The translations under genes and the position numbers were made by a program. The notes beneath the pieces are model-generated. The model saw only the letters and a program-made list of their open reading frames with translations, ran no database searches and was not told the DNA's origin. From Kitasatospora purpeofusca (lineage in GTDB: Bacteria > Actinomycetota > Actinomycetes > Streptomycetales > Streptomycetaceae), in NCBI RefSeq assembly GCF_000718025.1, contig NZ_JODS01000022.1, positions 164,810-228,809 on the forward strand: a stretch of 64,000 bases of DNA. The letters run 5' to 3'. Position 1 is the first letter of the stretch; every line of letters begins with the position of its first letter. Shown piece after piece: positions 16,993 to 25,588 of the stretch.

Positions 16993-18411
16993 TCAGCAGG
17001 TGATGGTGCCCCTGCGGAGGGCGTGGCCCCCGGTGTTGCTGTCGTCGGACCAGTAGACGGGCTTGCTGCCGCCGACGCACTCGGCGCCGCCGGCGATCGC
17101 GAAGCCCTCGTTGTTGAGGTTGGACATCCCGGTCGGGCGGTTGAAGACGGCGGTCGTCGCGAAGGCGCCGGAGGCGTTGACCTTCAGGGTGCGGTGCTGG
17201 CCGTTGCAGGTGTCGTCGCAGACCACCCACAGGCGCGAGGTCTGCGGCTCCCACTGGACCTCCATCACCCCGGCCAGGCCGGTGCTGATCGAGGCGACCT
17301 TGGTGAAGCTGCCGCTGTCCTGGAGGACGAAGCCGTGCACGGCGCCGGTGCCCTCGACCCCGACGAAGAACACCCCGCCGGTGTGGGCGGCGTACCCGGC
17401 CGGGTCGTAGGCCGCGCCGGTCGACTCGTCCTTGAAGCCGGCGGCGGTCAGCGCGCTGTCCGGCACCCAGGTGATGCCCTCCAGGCCGAGGTTGGAGCCG
17501 ACCGCGGGCAGGCTCGCGGTGAGGTTCCACTCCTTGGTGGCGGTCAGCGTGCTGCCGGTGCCGCTCACGTCGTAGCGCAGCACGGACAGCCGGCTGGTGC
17601 CGGACGCGTCGCCGTTGCGCTCGCTGGAGACGAAGACGCCGCCCGCCGCCCCGGCGGAGGTGACGGTCACGCCCTCACTGTCGGGGCTGCCGGTGCCGCC
17701 CGGGAAGCGCAGCGTCTTGCCGGAGCTCCAGCCGGAGGCCGTGTCGGGGGTCCAGCCGCCGGAGCCGTCGGGGAGCAGGCGCCAGAGCTTGCCGGAGTTC
17801 TGCGCGCCCCACAGCACGCCGCCGTCCTGGTAGAGACCGCTCAGGTCGGTCCCGAAGACGTTCGAGGCGTCGGCGGTGGCGATGCTGCTGCTACCGGGCC
17901 AGGCCACCGGGGTGCCGCCGCCGGAGCCGCAGCTGTTGGCCGCGCCCAGGGTGAGCTGGGCCTGGGCGAAGGCGCCGGTGCCGTCGGGACAGCGCGACCA
18001 GGACGGCGCGGAGTGGGTGCTCCAGGTGAAGCTGTCGACCAGGGTGCTGCCGTTCGGCAGGTACAGCCGGGCCTTGTCCGCGGAGCCGAGGCCGAAGGCG
18101 TTGTGGACGTCGAAGGCCTTGAACGCGCCGGCGGCGAGGGTGGTGCCGGCGGCGACCTTGTAGCTGGAGCTGTTGTTGTCGTCCTTGAGGACCCAGCCCG
18201 AGATGTCGACGGCGGCGGTGCCCTTGTTGACGAGCTCGATCGAGTCGTTGACGGATCCGGTGGTCACCACCTCGTTGATCCGGATGTCGTCGGCCGGCGC
18301 GGCGGCGGCCGGGGACGCCCCGAGCACGCCGGTGGCCAGCACGGGGCCGAGGGCGGTGGCGAGGAGGAGGGCGAGGCTGCGGCGTCGACGCGGTGCGCGC
18401 GATGCGGTCAC
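16993..18411 (-). CDS. Secreted lamin-tail-domain protein with propeller-like C-terminus
   Basis: A 472-residue secreted protein. GTG 18411 is taken as start because AGGA lies about 9 nt upstream and it leads straight into RAPRRRR plus a hydrophobic signal peptide ending near SPAAAAP. A lamin-tail domain follows (about 38-150): IRINEVVTTG, DSIELVNKGTAAVDISGWVL, TTLAAGAFKAF. The remainder has repeated SxxxVFGTDLSGL, GVTVTSAGAAGGVFVSSE, LGLEGITWVPDS and NLNNEGFAIAGG segments, which look like blades of a beta-propeller similar to esterase-like phytase-family proteins. Extracellular nucleases and phosphatases often carry lamin-tail domains, but no catalytic site is recognised here. Cysteines near the end could pair. 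Confidence 0.82.
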   Translation of the reverse strand: MTASRAPRRRRSLALLLATALGPVLATGVLGASPAAAAPADDIRINEVVTTGSVNDSIELVNKGTAAVDISGWVLKDDNNSSSYKVAAGTTLAAGAFKAFDVHNAFGLGSADKARLYLPNGSTLVDSFTWSTHSAPSWSRCPDGTGAFAQAQLTLGAANSCGSGGGTPVAWPGSSSIATADASNVFGTDLSGLYQDGGVLWGAQNSGKLWRLLPDGSGGWTPDTASGWSSGKTLRFPGGTGSPDSEGVTVTSAGAAGGVFVSSERNGDASGTSRLSVLRYDVSGTGSTLTATKEWNLTASLPAVGSNLGLEGITWVPDSALTAAGFKDESTGAAYDPAGYAAHTGGVFFVGVEGTGAVHGFVLQDSGSFTKVASISTGLAGVMEVQWEPQTSRLWVVCDDTCNGQHRTLKVNASGAFATTAVFNRPTGMSNLNNEGFAIAGGAECVGGSKPVYWSDDSNTGGHALRRGTITC

Positions 18412-18740
18412 GATGTCCGTCCTGGGGGGAAGGGCTGACAGGGCGCCACCACCGTCCCGGTGGCCCGCCAACGCAGCGACGCCGGGAGGCGAGCGCGGTG
18501 TGAACGACGGAAGAACCACAGCACGCCGGGACCACCCCCGCACCGTCCGCGCGCCCCCGCCCCACCCGACCCACCGGGCCCGGGTCCGGAGCGGCTCCGG
18601 GGACCGGTCGCCACACGGTCGGCGGCCCGCCGGTGCCGCTCGGGCTGCCGGGTCCGGGGGCCGGTGCCAGGCTGGAGCGGACGATGCCGACGCGTGGTGC
18701 CGACCCGCGCCGCCGCAGCCCCGAGAACGGTGGTCCCCCG
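18412..18740. other. Divergent promoter region, no gene seen
   Basis: This 329-bp gap separates the lamin-tail gene from the MMPL gene. It should hold promoters for both, yet no confident promoter or operator was recognised. If the transporter starts at ATG 18684 the gap shrinks to 272 bp. Confidence 0.4.
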
Positions 18741-20837
18741 ATGAGCCCGACCCGGAGACTGGCCGAGCTGCCGTGCGGACGCCGCAGCAAGTGGGTGGTG
18801 CTGGCCCTGTGGCTGGTCCTGCTGGTGGTGGCGGGCCCGCTGGCGGGCAAGCTCACCGACGTCGAGGACAACCAGGCGTCGAGCTGGCTGCCCGGCAACG
18901 CCGAGTCCACCCAGGTGCTCGACGAGCAGCGCGCCTTCCAGCCGGTGGACACCGCCCAGGCGGTGGTGGTCTACGTCCGGGAGGGCGGCATCACGCCCGC
19001 CGACAAGGCCGAGGCGGTCAAGGACGCCCGGGCCTTCGCCTCCGCCCCGCACGTGGTCGGCCCGGTGACCGGGCCGGTGGAGTCCGCCGACGGCCAGGCG
19101 CTGCAGACCATCGTGTCGGTGGACATCGGCACCGGCGGCTGGCAGGACCTCCGCCCGGCGGTGGACAGCCTGCGCGCCACCGCCGCCGAGAACAGCCTCG
19201 GCATGACCACCCATGTCACCGGCCCGGCCGGGGTCGGCGCCGACCAGGCCGAGGCCTTCGCCGGCATCGACTCCACCCTGCTCGCCGCCACCGTCGCCGT
19301 GGTGATCGTCCTGCTGCTGCTCACCTACCGGAGCCCGGTGCTGTGGATGCTGCCGCTGTTCTCGGCGGCCGGGGCGCTGGTGGTCGCCCAGGCGGTGATC
19401 TACCTGCTGGCCGACCACGCCGGACTGACCGTCAACGCCCAGAGCGCCGGCATCCTCATCGTGCTGGTGCTCGGTGCGGGGACGGACTACGCCCTGCTGC
19501 TGACCGCCCGCTACCGGGAGGAGCTGCGCCGGCACGAGGACCGGCACGAGGCGATGGCCTTCGCCCTGCACCGGGCCGGTCCGGCGATCCTGGCCTCCTC
19601 CGCGACCGTGGTCGCCTCGATGCTCTGCCTGCTGGTCGCGGAGATGAACTCGACCAGCGGCCTCGGCCCGGTCTGCGCGATCGGCGTCCTGGTGGCGCTG
19701 GTCGCGATGCTGACCCTGCTGCCCGCACTGCTGGTGATCCTCGGTCGCTGGGTGTTCTGGCCGGTGAAGCCCGCCTTCGGCACGCCGGAGCCGACCCGCT
19801 CCGGACGCTGGGCGCACGTCGGCGAGTGGATCGCGCGGCGGCCGCGCAAGGTGTGGATCGGCACCGGGCTCGTCCTGGCGGCCTGCTGCGTCGGACTGGT
19901 CTCGCTGAACGCCACCGGGCTCAGCACGGCCGGCAGCTTCACCGGGACACCGGACTCGGTGGTCGGTCAGCAGGCCCTGGAGGCGCACTTCCCGGCCGGC
20001 ACCGGCGCGCCGCTGACCGTCGTCTCGGCGGCCGCCGAGAGCGGCGCGGTCCGCGAGGCGACCCGGGCCACGGCCGGGATCGCGAGCACCACGGAGCCGA
20101 CGTTCCACGAGGGGCGGGCGCTGTTCCGGGCGACGCTCACCGACCCGCCGGACAGCCAGGCCGCCAAGGACACCGTGGACCGGCTGCGGACCGCCGTGCA
20201 CGCCGTGCCGAACGCGGACGCCCAGGTGGGCGGTTCGACGGCGGTGATCCTGGACGCCGGCCGGGCCGCGACCTCCGACAACCGGACCATCATCCCGCTG
20301 GTGCTGGGCGTGGTGCTGGTGATCCTCGCCCTGCTGCTGCGGGCGGTCACCGCGCCGCTGGTGCTGATCGCCACCGTCGTCCTCTCCTACGCGGCGGCGC
20401 TGGGCATCAGCGCGTTCTTCTTCGAGCACGTCTTCCACTTCGAGGGGCAGGACAACTCCTTCCCGCTGTTCGTCTTCGTGTTCCTGGTGGCGCTGGGGAT
20501 CGACTACAACATCTTCCTGATGACCCGGGTGCGCGAGGAGGCCGTGCAGCAGGGCACCCGGCGGGGGGCGGTGGCCGGACTGGCCGCGACCGGCGGTGTG
20601 ATCACCTCGGCCGGCCTGATCCTGGCCAGTACCTTCGCCGTACTGGGCACCCTGCCGGTGGTGGGCTTCGCCGAGATCGGCTTCGCGGTGGCCCTCGGCG
20701 TGCTGCTGGACACCCTGGTGGTGCGCTCCGTCCTGGTGACCGCGCTGACCGTCGACCTGGACCGGCACATGTGGTGGCCGAGCGCGTTGTCCGGACAAGT
20801 TCCTCCGCCCGAGAAGGAGTTGGCCAGACAGCTTTAA
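18741..20837 (+). CDS. MMPL/RND-family membrane transporter
   Basis: A 698-residue protein with the MMPL layout: one N-terminal membrane span (about 20-40), a large extracellular loop (40-180), a cluster of five spans, a second loop with the substrate-like region (about 400-500) and a second cluster of five spans. Family motifs are visible at GAGTDYALLLTARYREELR and its second-half twin ALGIDYNIFLMTRVREEA, where the Asp residues are expected to carry protons. These proteins export lipids or hydrophobic compounds using the proton gradient. The substrate is unknown. ATG 18684 is an alternative start with a better ribosome site (GGAG, 10 nt upstream) and would add 19 polar residues. Confidence 0.92.
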   Translation: MSPTRRLAELPCGRRSKWVVLALWLVLLVVAGPLAGKLTDVEDNQASSWLPGNAESTQVLDEQRAFQPVDTAQAVVVYVREGGITPADKAEAVKDARAFASAPHVVGPVTGPVESADGQALQTIVSVDIGTGGWQDLRPAVDSLRATAAENSLGMTTHVTGPAGVGADQAEAFAGIDSTLLAATVAVVIVLLLLTYRSPVLWMLPLFSAAGALVVAQAVIYLLADHAGLTVNAQSAGILIVLVLGAGTDYALLLTARYREELRRHEDRHEAMAFALHRAGPAILASSATVVASMLCLLVAEMNSTSGLGPVCAIGVLVALVAMLTLLPALLVILGRWVFWPVKPAFGTPEPTRSGRWAHVGEWIARRPRKVWIGTGLVLAACCVGLVSLNATGLSTAGSFTGTPDSVVGQQALEAHFPAGTGAPLTVVSAAAESGAVREATRATAGIASTTEPTFHEGRALFRATLTDPPDSQAAKDTVDRLRTAVHAVPNADAQVGGSTAVILDAGRAATSDNRTIIPLVLGVVLVILALLLRAVTAPLVLIATVVLSYAAALGISAFFFEHVFHFEGQDNSFPLFVFVFLVALGIDYNIFLMTRVREEAVQQGTRRGAVAGLAATGGVITSAGLILASTFAVLGTLPVVGFAEIGFAVALGVLLDTLVVRSVLVTALTVDLDRHMWWPSALSGQVPPPEKELARQL

Positions 20838-20874
20838 GTTACCAATGAGTTCATATGGTTATCGTTCACTGTCT
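20838..20874 (+). promoter_or_regulatory. Candidate PHO box (PhoP binding repeats)
   Basis: In an unusually AT-rich 50-bp patch lie GTTACCAATGA (20838), directly followed by GTTCATATGGT (20849), then four bases and GTTCACTGTCT (20864). The 11-bp spacing and GTTCAnn cores match the known direct-repeat units of streptomycete PHO boxes. The patch is flanked by an 8-bp inverted repeat (ccagacag 20824-20831, ctgtctgg 20869-20876). It lies immediately before a secreted phosphodiesterase gene, a typical phosphate-starvation target. Confidence 0.55.
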
Positions 20875-20882
20875 GGACGAGC

Positions 20883-21947
20883 GTGGCCCGGTCTCGCTTC
20901 ACTGCGCACATGCCAACTCCCTCCACGCGCCGCCCCGGCGCGCGCCTCGCCGCGGTGTGCACCGCTGCCGCCGCCCTGCTCGCCCCGCTCGCCGCCGCGC
21001 CGAGCGCCCTCGCCGCCCCCGCGGCGGGCAGCACCACCGCCGCTTCGCAGGGCGCCACCGCCGCGCTGCCGACGGTCGCGCCGCTCAAGGTGCTGACGTA
21101 CAACATCTTCCTGATGAGCAAGAACCTCTACCCCAACTGGGGCCAGGACTACCGGGCCAAGGCCATCCCGGCCGCCGACGTGTTCCAGGGCCAGGACGTC
21201 GTGGTGCTCCAGGAGGCCTTCGACAACGCCGCCTCCGACGCCCTGGTGGCCCAGGCCTCGGCGCAGTACCCGTACCACACCCCGGTCGTCGGCCGCTCGA
21301 CCAGCGGCTGGGACGCCACCTACGGCAGCTACAGCTCCACCACGCCGGAGGACGGCGGCGTCACCCTGCTCAGCAAGTGGCCCGTCCTGCGTAAGGAGCA
21401 GTACATCTTCAAGGACGCCTGCGGGGCGGACTGGTGGTCCAACAAGGGCTTCGTCTACGCCGTGCTGAACGTCAACGGCGTGCGCACCCACGTGATCGGC
21501 ACCCACCTCCAGTCCACCGACTCCGGCTGCTCGGCCGGCCAGCCGGCCACCGTCCGGGCCGCCCAGCTCAAGGCGATGAAGTCCTTCGTCGACGCCAAGA
21601 ACATCCCGGCCGCCGAGCCGATCGTGCTCGCCGGAGACCTCAACATCGACTCGCACGGCAGCGAGTACCCGTCGCTGCTGGCCAACGCGGGTGTGGCACC
21701 GGCCACCACCCGCGACGGCTGGGTCAACTCCTTCGACACCGCGGACAACTCGATCGCGGCCTACCGCTACCCCGGCGAGCCGAAGGAGGACCTCGACTAC
21801 GTCCTCTACCGCGCCGACCACGCGCGCCCGGCCGCCTACACCAACTCGGTGGTCCGCTTCCACAGCGCGCCCTGGACGGTGAGCAGCTGGGGCACCAGCT
21901 ACACCTACAACGACCTGTCCGACCACTACCCGGTCACGGCGGGCTGA
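20883..21947 (+). CDS. Secreted sphingomyelinase C-like phosphodiesterase
   Basis: A 354-residue exported enzyme of the endonuclease/exonuclease/phosphatase fold. The signal peptide is followed by an Ala-rich segment, then KVLTYNIFLMSKNLYPNWG (metal-binding Asn), VVVLQEAF (Glu), VIGTHLQSTDSGC, VLAGDLNIDS (Asp/Asn pair) and the closing DLSDHYPVTA with the catalytic Asp-His. These are the signature positions of bacterial sphingomyelin phosphodiesterase C. It would hydrolyse a choline phospholipid or similar phosphodiester outside the cell. GTG 20883 is used as start; ATG 20910 is also possible and still leaves a signal peptide. The upstream PHO-box-like repeats suggest induction by phosphate shortage. 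Confidence 0.9.
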   Translation: MARSRFTAHMPTPSTRRPGARLAAVCTAAAALLAPLAAAPSALAAPAAGSTTAASQGATAALPTVAPLKVLTYNIFLMSKNLYPNWGQDYRAKAIPAADVFQGQDVVVLQEAFDNAASDALVAQASAQYPYHTPVVGRSTSGWDATYGSYSSTTPEDGGVTLLSKWPVLRKEQYIFKDACGADWWSNKGFVYAVLNVNGVRTHVIGTHLQSTDSGCSAGQPATVRAAQLKAMKSFVDAKNIPAAEPIVLAGDLNIDSHGSEYPSLLANAGVAPATTRDGWVNSFDTADNSIAAYRYPGEPKEDLDYVLYRADHARPAAYTNSVVRFHSAPWTVSSWGTSYTYNDLSDHYPVTAG

Positions 21948-21978
21948 GCCGTCGGCACCGCACGGCGGTCCACCGGGG

Positions 21979-22230
21979 TCAGCCGGCCCCGGTGAACCGC
22001 CGGTAGGCGGCGGCGAGTCCGGCCTCCAGCGGGCGGCCGCGCACCGTGATCCCGGAGGGGCCCAACGCGTCCAGGGCGGTGGGCGCTTCGTCCCGCCCGG
22101 GGTCGACCGGGGTCGGCACCCGGCCGTGCCAGTAGACGTCGAGCAGTTCGGCGAGCGGCCGGTCCGCGCCGCGGTCCGGGCGGTACTCCGGCGGACGCTC
22201 CGAAGGGGTCGCAGGGGTCATCGGGGTCAC
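21979..22230 (-). CDS. Small protein resembling the C-terminal tail of SWIM-family proteins
   Basis: An 83-residue protein starting at GTG 22230, overlapping the SNF2 stop codon as GTGA; a second start, ATG 22221, lies three codons on. The segment PLAELLDVYWHGRV and the end ITVRGRPLEAGLAAAYRRF resemble, by memory of the family, the tail of actinobacterial SWIM zinc-finger proteins that usually follow this type of SNF2 helicase. The CxC...CxH zinc motif itself is absent, so this may be a remnant or a trimmed partner. No function is claimed. Translation is probably coupled to the helicase. Confidence 0.6.
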   Translation of the reverse strand: MTPMTPATPSERPPEYRPDRGADRPLAELLDVYWHGRVPTPVDPGRDEAPTALDALGPSGITVRGRPLEAGLAAAYRRFTGAG

Positions 22231-25200
22231 GCTCCGATCGAGTCGGCGGACAGGGTGAGCAGCTCGCGCAGCCGCTCGGCCGGGAGCTCGGCCAGCCACT
22301 GCTCGTCGGCGCCGAGCGCCGCCTCGGCCAGGGTCCGCTTGGCGGTGAGGAGTTCGTCGATCCGCTCCTCGACCGTGCCCGCGCAGACCAGCCGGCGCAC
22401 CTGCACGTCACGGCGCTGCCCGATCCGGTGCGCGCGGTCGGTGGCCTGGTCCTCGACCGCCGGGTTCCACCAGCGGTCCAGGTGCACCACCTGGTTGGCG
22501 GCCGTCAGATTGAGCCCGGTACCGCCCGCCCGGAGCGACAGCAGGAACACCCGCGGCCCGTCCGGCGACTGGAAGCGCTCGACCATGGCGTCCCGGCGCC
22601 CGCGCGGCACCCCGCCGTGCAGATAGAGCACCTCCTCGCCCAACTTCCGCCGCAGATAGGGCCGGAGCATCGCACCGAACTCGGCGTACTGGGTGAACAC
22701 CAGCACCCGGTCCCCCTCGGCCAGCGCCTCCGTCAGCAGCTCCACCAGCCGCTCCACCTTGCCCGAGCGCCCCGCCACCGCCGTGCCGTCGTGCAGCAGC
22801 TGGGCCGGGTGGTTGCAGACCTGCTTGAGCCGCCCGATCGCCGCCAGCACCGCGCCCTTGCGCTCGACCCCGCGCAATCCGCCCAGCCGCTCCAGCAGAT
22901 CGGTGACCACCGCCCGGTAGAGCCCGGCCTGCTCGGCGGTCAGCGAGCAGCTGACGGTGAACTCCTGCTTGGCGGGCAGGTCCTGGACGATCTGCGGATC
23001 ACTCTTGCGGCGGCGCAGCAGGAACGGGCCGGTGACCCGCCGCAGCCGGGCCGCCGCGTCCACGCTGCCGGTCTGCTCGACCGGGTTGGCGAACCGCTCC
23101 CGGAACGACTCCGGGCTGCCGAACAGGCCCGGGTTGGCGAAGTCCAGTACGGCGTGCAGATCGGCCAGCCGGTTCTCCACCGGGGTGCCGGTGAGCGCGA
23201 TCCGCGGGCCGGAGCGCAGCGAGCGCAGCGCCCTGGACTGCCGGGCCGAACGGTTCTTGATGTGCTGCGCCTCGTCGGCGACGATCCGCCGCCAGTGGAT
23301 CCGGCGCAGCTCGGCGGCGTCCCGCTGGACCACCCCGTAGGTGGTGATGACCAGGTCGGGGAGGTCGGCGGGGTCGGCGGAGCCGTCCAGGCCGGTGCCG
23401 CTGCTGGCGCCGGCGCCGTCGCCGGGCGCGGCCGGGACGGGCGCGGTGCGGTCGGGGCCGTGGTGGACGTGTACCCGCAGGCCGGGCGCGAAGGCGGCGG
23501 CCTCCCGGCGCCAGTTGCCGACCACCGACATCGGACAGACCAGCAGCACCGGGCCGCGGGCCCCGCGTTCCCGCTCCAGCGCGAGCAGGGCCAGCGTCTG
23601 CACCGTCTTGCCGAGGCCCATGTCGTCGGCCAGGACGGCGCCGAGGCCGAGCCGGCCGAGCGCGTCCAGCCAGGCCAACCCGCGCCGCTGGTACGGGCGG
23701 AGGGTGCCGGTGAAGCCCTCGGGCAGCTCCGGGACGCGGTCCGCCGGGCCCGGCCGGCCGGCCAGCAGATCGCCGATCGGCCCGGCCGCCCGCACCTCGG
23801 TGACCGGCAGGCCGTCCACCACCGCGCCGTCGTCCACGGCCAGCCGCAGCAGTTCGACCGGCGCCATGGTCCCGCTGCCGTGCTCGGCCAGAAACCTTAC
23901 CGCGACGGCGAGTTGGGCCTGATCCACCTCGACCCAGCGGCCCCGCAGCCGGACCAGGCCCTGCTGGGCGGCGGCGAGGTCGGCCAACTCCCGCTCGGTC
24001 AGCGTGATGTCGCCCAGGGCGAGCCGCCACTCGAAGTCCAGCACCGCGTCCCGGTCGACCTGCGCGGCGCGCCGCACCGCGGCCGGGCCGTCGGCGGGCG
24101 CACCCGCCGTCAGGACCAGGCCGAGCCGGGGGCGGCGCTGCCACCACGCGGGCAGCAGCACGCCGAAGCCGGCGGCGGTGAGCGCGGGCGCGTCCTCGCG
24201 CAGGAAGCGCAGGGCGCCGGCCCGGCCGAGCCGGGCCTCGGTGGGGAAGGTGCCGGTGAGCACGGCGCGCAGCTCCGGGGCGACCCGGACGGCGCGGGCC
24301 AGCTCCTCGTGGAACGCCTCGACCGGATCGCCGGCCCCGGCGGGGACGGCGTCCGCCAGCGCCTCCCGGGCCGGGTCGCGGGCGCCGGGGCGCAGCGCGG
24401 CGGCCGGGACCACCAGGGACGGGCGGTCGACGGCGCGGACCAGCAGGTCGAGCCGCCAGGAGTCGGCAGCGTCCGGGTCCGTACGGTCGTCGACCGCCGG
24501 GCCGGCGACGTCCGGGTCGGCGTCGTGGCCGAGCGGCTCGGTGAGGCGGAAGTCGAGCCGCAGCGGCCCGTCCGCCGGGCGCGCCGACTGCCAGGCCGCG
24601 AGCCGTTCGGGCAGTCCGGTGGGCGGCTCCTGGCCGAGCCGTCCGTCGGGCGAGTGCAGGGCGGCGAGGAAGGGCTCCGCGGGCGGATCGAGCTCGGCCA
24701 GCGCGACCCGGGCCTCCTGGTCGACCAGGGCGTCGAGCACCCCGGTGAACAGCGCGGCGGCGGTCGGCGGCGCGGTCCGGTCGGCCGTGCCGGGCCTGCC
24801 GGGCCTGCCGTCGGTGGAGGCCGGCGCCGGGTACTCGGCCCGGCACACCGGCGGGCAGCCCGCGACCAGCGCGGCCGACTCCCGGCGGGCCGGCGCGTCC
24901 GGCGCGGGCCGCCAGCGGGCGTACCACTCCCCCGCCTCCTCGACCGGCACCGGCAGCAGCCGCCCCCGCCCGACCAGCCGCCAGGCCAGATCGTGCACGG
25001 CGGCCAGCCAGCGCACCGAGGCGCCGTACGCCAGCTCGGCCGGCGTGCCGTCCGGCAGCTGCACGGTGGCGCCCGGCCAGTGCGGATCGTGCAGCGCGCC
25101 GAGCAGCTGGGCGGCCTGGGAACGGTCGAAGAGCAGCGCGGGCACCCGCCACGGACTCAGCCCCACCCCGCGCGGGCCGGCCCCGACCGGCAGGTCCGGC

Positions 25201-25463
25201 GACGCCGCGGGCCGCCCGCCGAGGCTCGGCAGCAGCAGCCCCGTCCACCGCTCGACGGCCTGCTCGGCCAGCCACCCCAGCCCCGGCCCGACCGTCCCCA
25301 GCAGCCGCGCCACCTCCCCGGCCGGGCAGGCGAACGGGTGCGCCGTGCCACCCCGGTCGGCCCGGTCCCCGGGCTCGTACGCATCACCCCGGTACACCGC
25401 CGCGTCCTCCGCCCAGACGGCGAGCCGGCCGTCGGCTCGCCAGAGCGCGTGCAGGGCGTACAT
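22227..25463 (-). CDS. SNF2/RapA-family DNA-dependent ATPase
   Basis: A 1078-residue protein. The first about 560 residues are the actinobacterial accessory region of this family. The two-lobed SNF2 motor follows: motif I DDMGLGKTVQTLALL, Ia LLVCPMSVV, II DEAQ in VADEAQHIKN, III ALTGTPVENR, then lobe 2 with VLVFTQYAEFG, SLRAGGTGLNLTAANQVV and the QATDRAHRIGQ arginine-finger motif. It should translocate on duplex DNA using ATP, remodelling bound proteins or polymerase. The canonical box II DEAQ (not DEAD) is normal here. The usual SWIM-domain neighbour is reduced to the short gene overlapping its stop codon. Start ATG 25463. Confidence 0.93.
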   Translation of the reverse strand: MYALHALWRADGRLAVWAEDAAVYRGDAYEPGDRADRGGTAHPFACPAGEVARLLGTVGPGLGWLAEQAVERWTGLLLPSLGGRPAASPDLPVGAGPRGVGLSPWRVPALLFDRSQAAQLLGALHDPHWPGATVQLPDGTPAELAYGASVRWLAAVHDLAWRLVGRGRLLPVPVEEAGEWYARWRPAPDAPARRESAALVAGCPPVCRAEYPAPASTDGRPGRPGTADRTAPPTAAALFTGVLDALVDQEARVALAELDPPAEPFLAALHSPDGRLGQEPPTGLPERLAAWQSARPADGPLRLDFRLTEPLGHDADPDVAGPAVDDRTDPDAADSWRLDLLVRAVDRPSLVVPAAALRPGARDPAREALADAVPAGAGDPVEAFHEELARAVRVAPELRAVLTGTFPTEARLGRAGALRFLREDAPALTAAGFGVLLPAWWQRRPRLGLVLTAGAPADGPAAVRRAAQVDRDAVLDFEWRLALGDITLTERELADLAAAQQGLVRLRGRWVEVDQAQLAVAVRFLAEHGSGTMAPVELLRLAVDDGAVVDGLPVTEVRAAGPIGDLLAGRPGPADRVPELPEGFTGTLRPYQRRGLAWLDALGRLGLGAVLADDMGLGKTVQTLALLALERERGARGPVLLVCPMSVVGNWRREAAAFAPGLRVHVHHGPDRTAPVPAAPGDGAGASSGTGLDGSADPADLPDLVITTYGVVQRDAAELRRIHWRRIVADEAQHIKNRSARQSRALRSLRSGPRIALTGTPVENRLADLHAVLDFANPGLFGSPESFRERFANPVEQTGSVDAAARLRRVTGPFLLRRRKSDPQIVQDLPAKQEFTVSCSLTAEQAGLYRAVVTDLLERLGGLRGVERKGAVLAAIGRLKQVCNHPAQLLHDGTAVAGRSGKVERLVELLTEALAEGDRVLVFTQYAEFGAMLRPYLRRKLGEEVLYLHGGVPRGRRDAMVERFQSPDGPRVFLLSLRAGGTGLNLTAANQVVHLDRWWNPAVEDQATDRAHRIGQRRDVQVRRLVCAGTVEERIDELLTAKRTLAEAALGADEQWLAELPAERLRELLTLSADSIGA

Positions 25464-25588
25464 CGGCGGGCGGCACCTCTCGACGGGACGGGTCTCCCAC
25501 CTTAGGCGGTGCCTCCGACAACGCCCGCTGAGGGCACCTGACCTGCGGCGCGGCTGCCCTGGTTGTCGCCCTGGCTGTCGGCTGTCGG

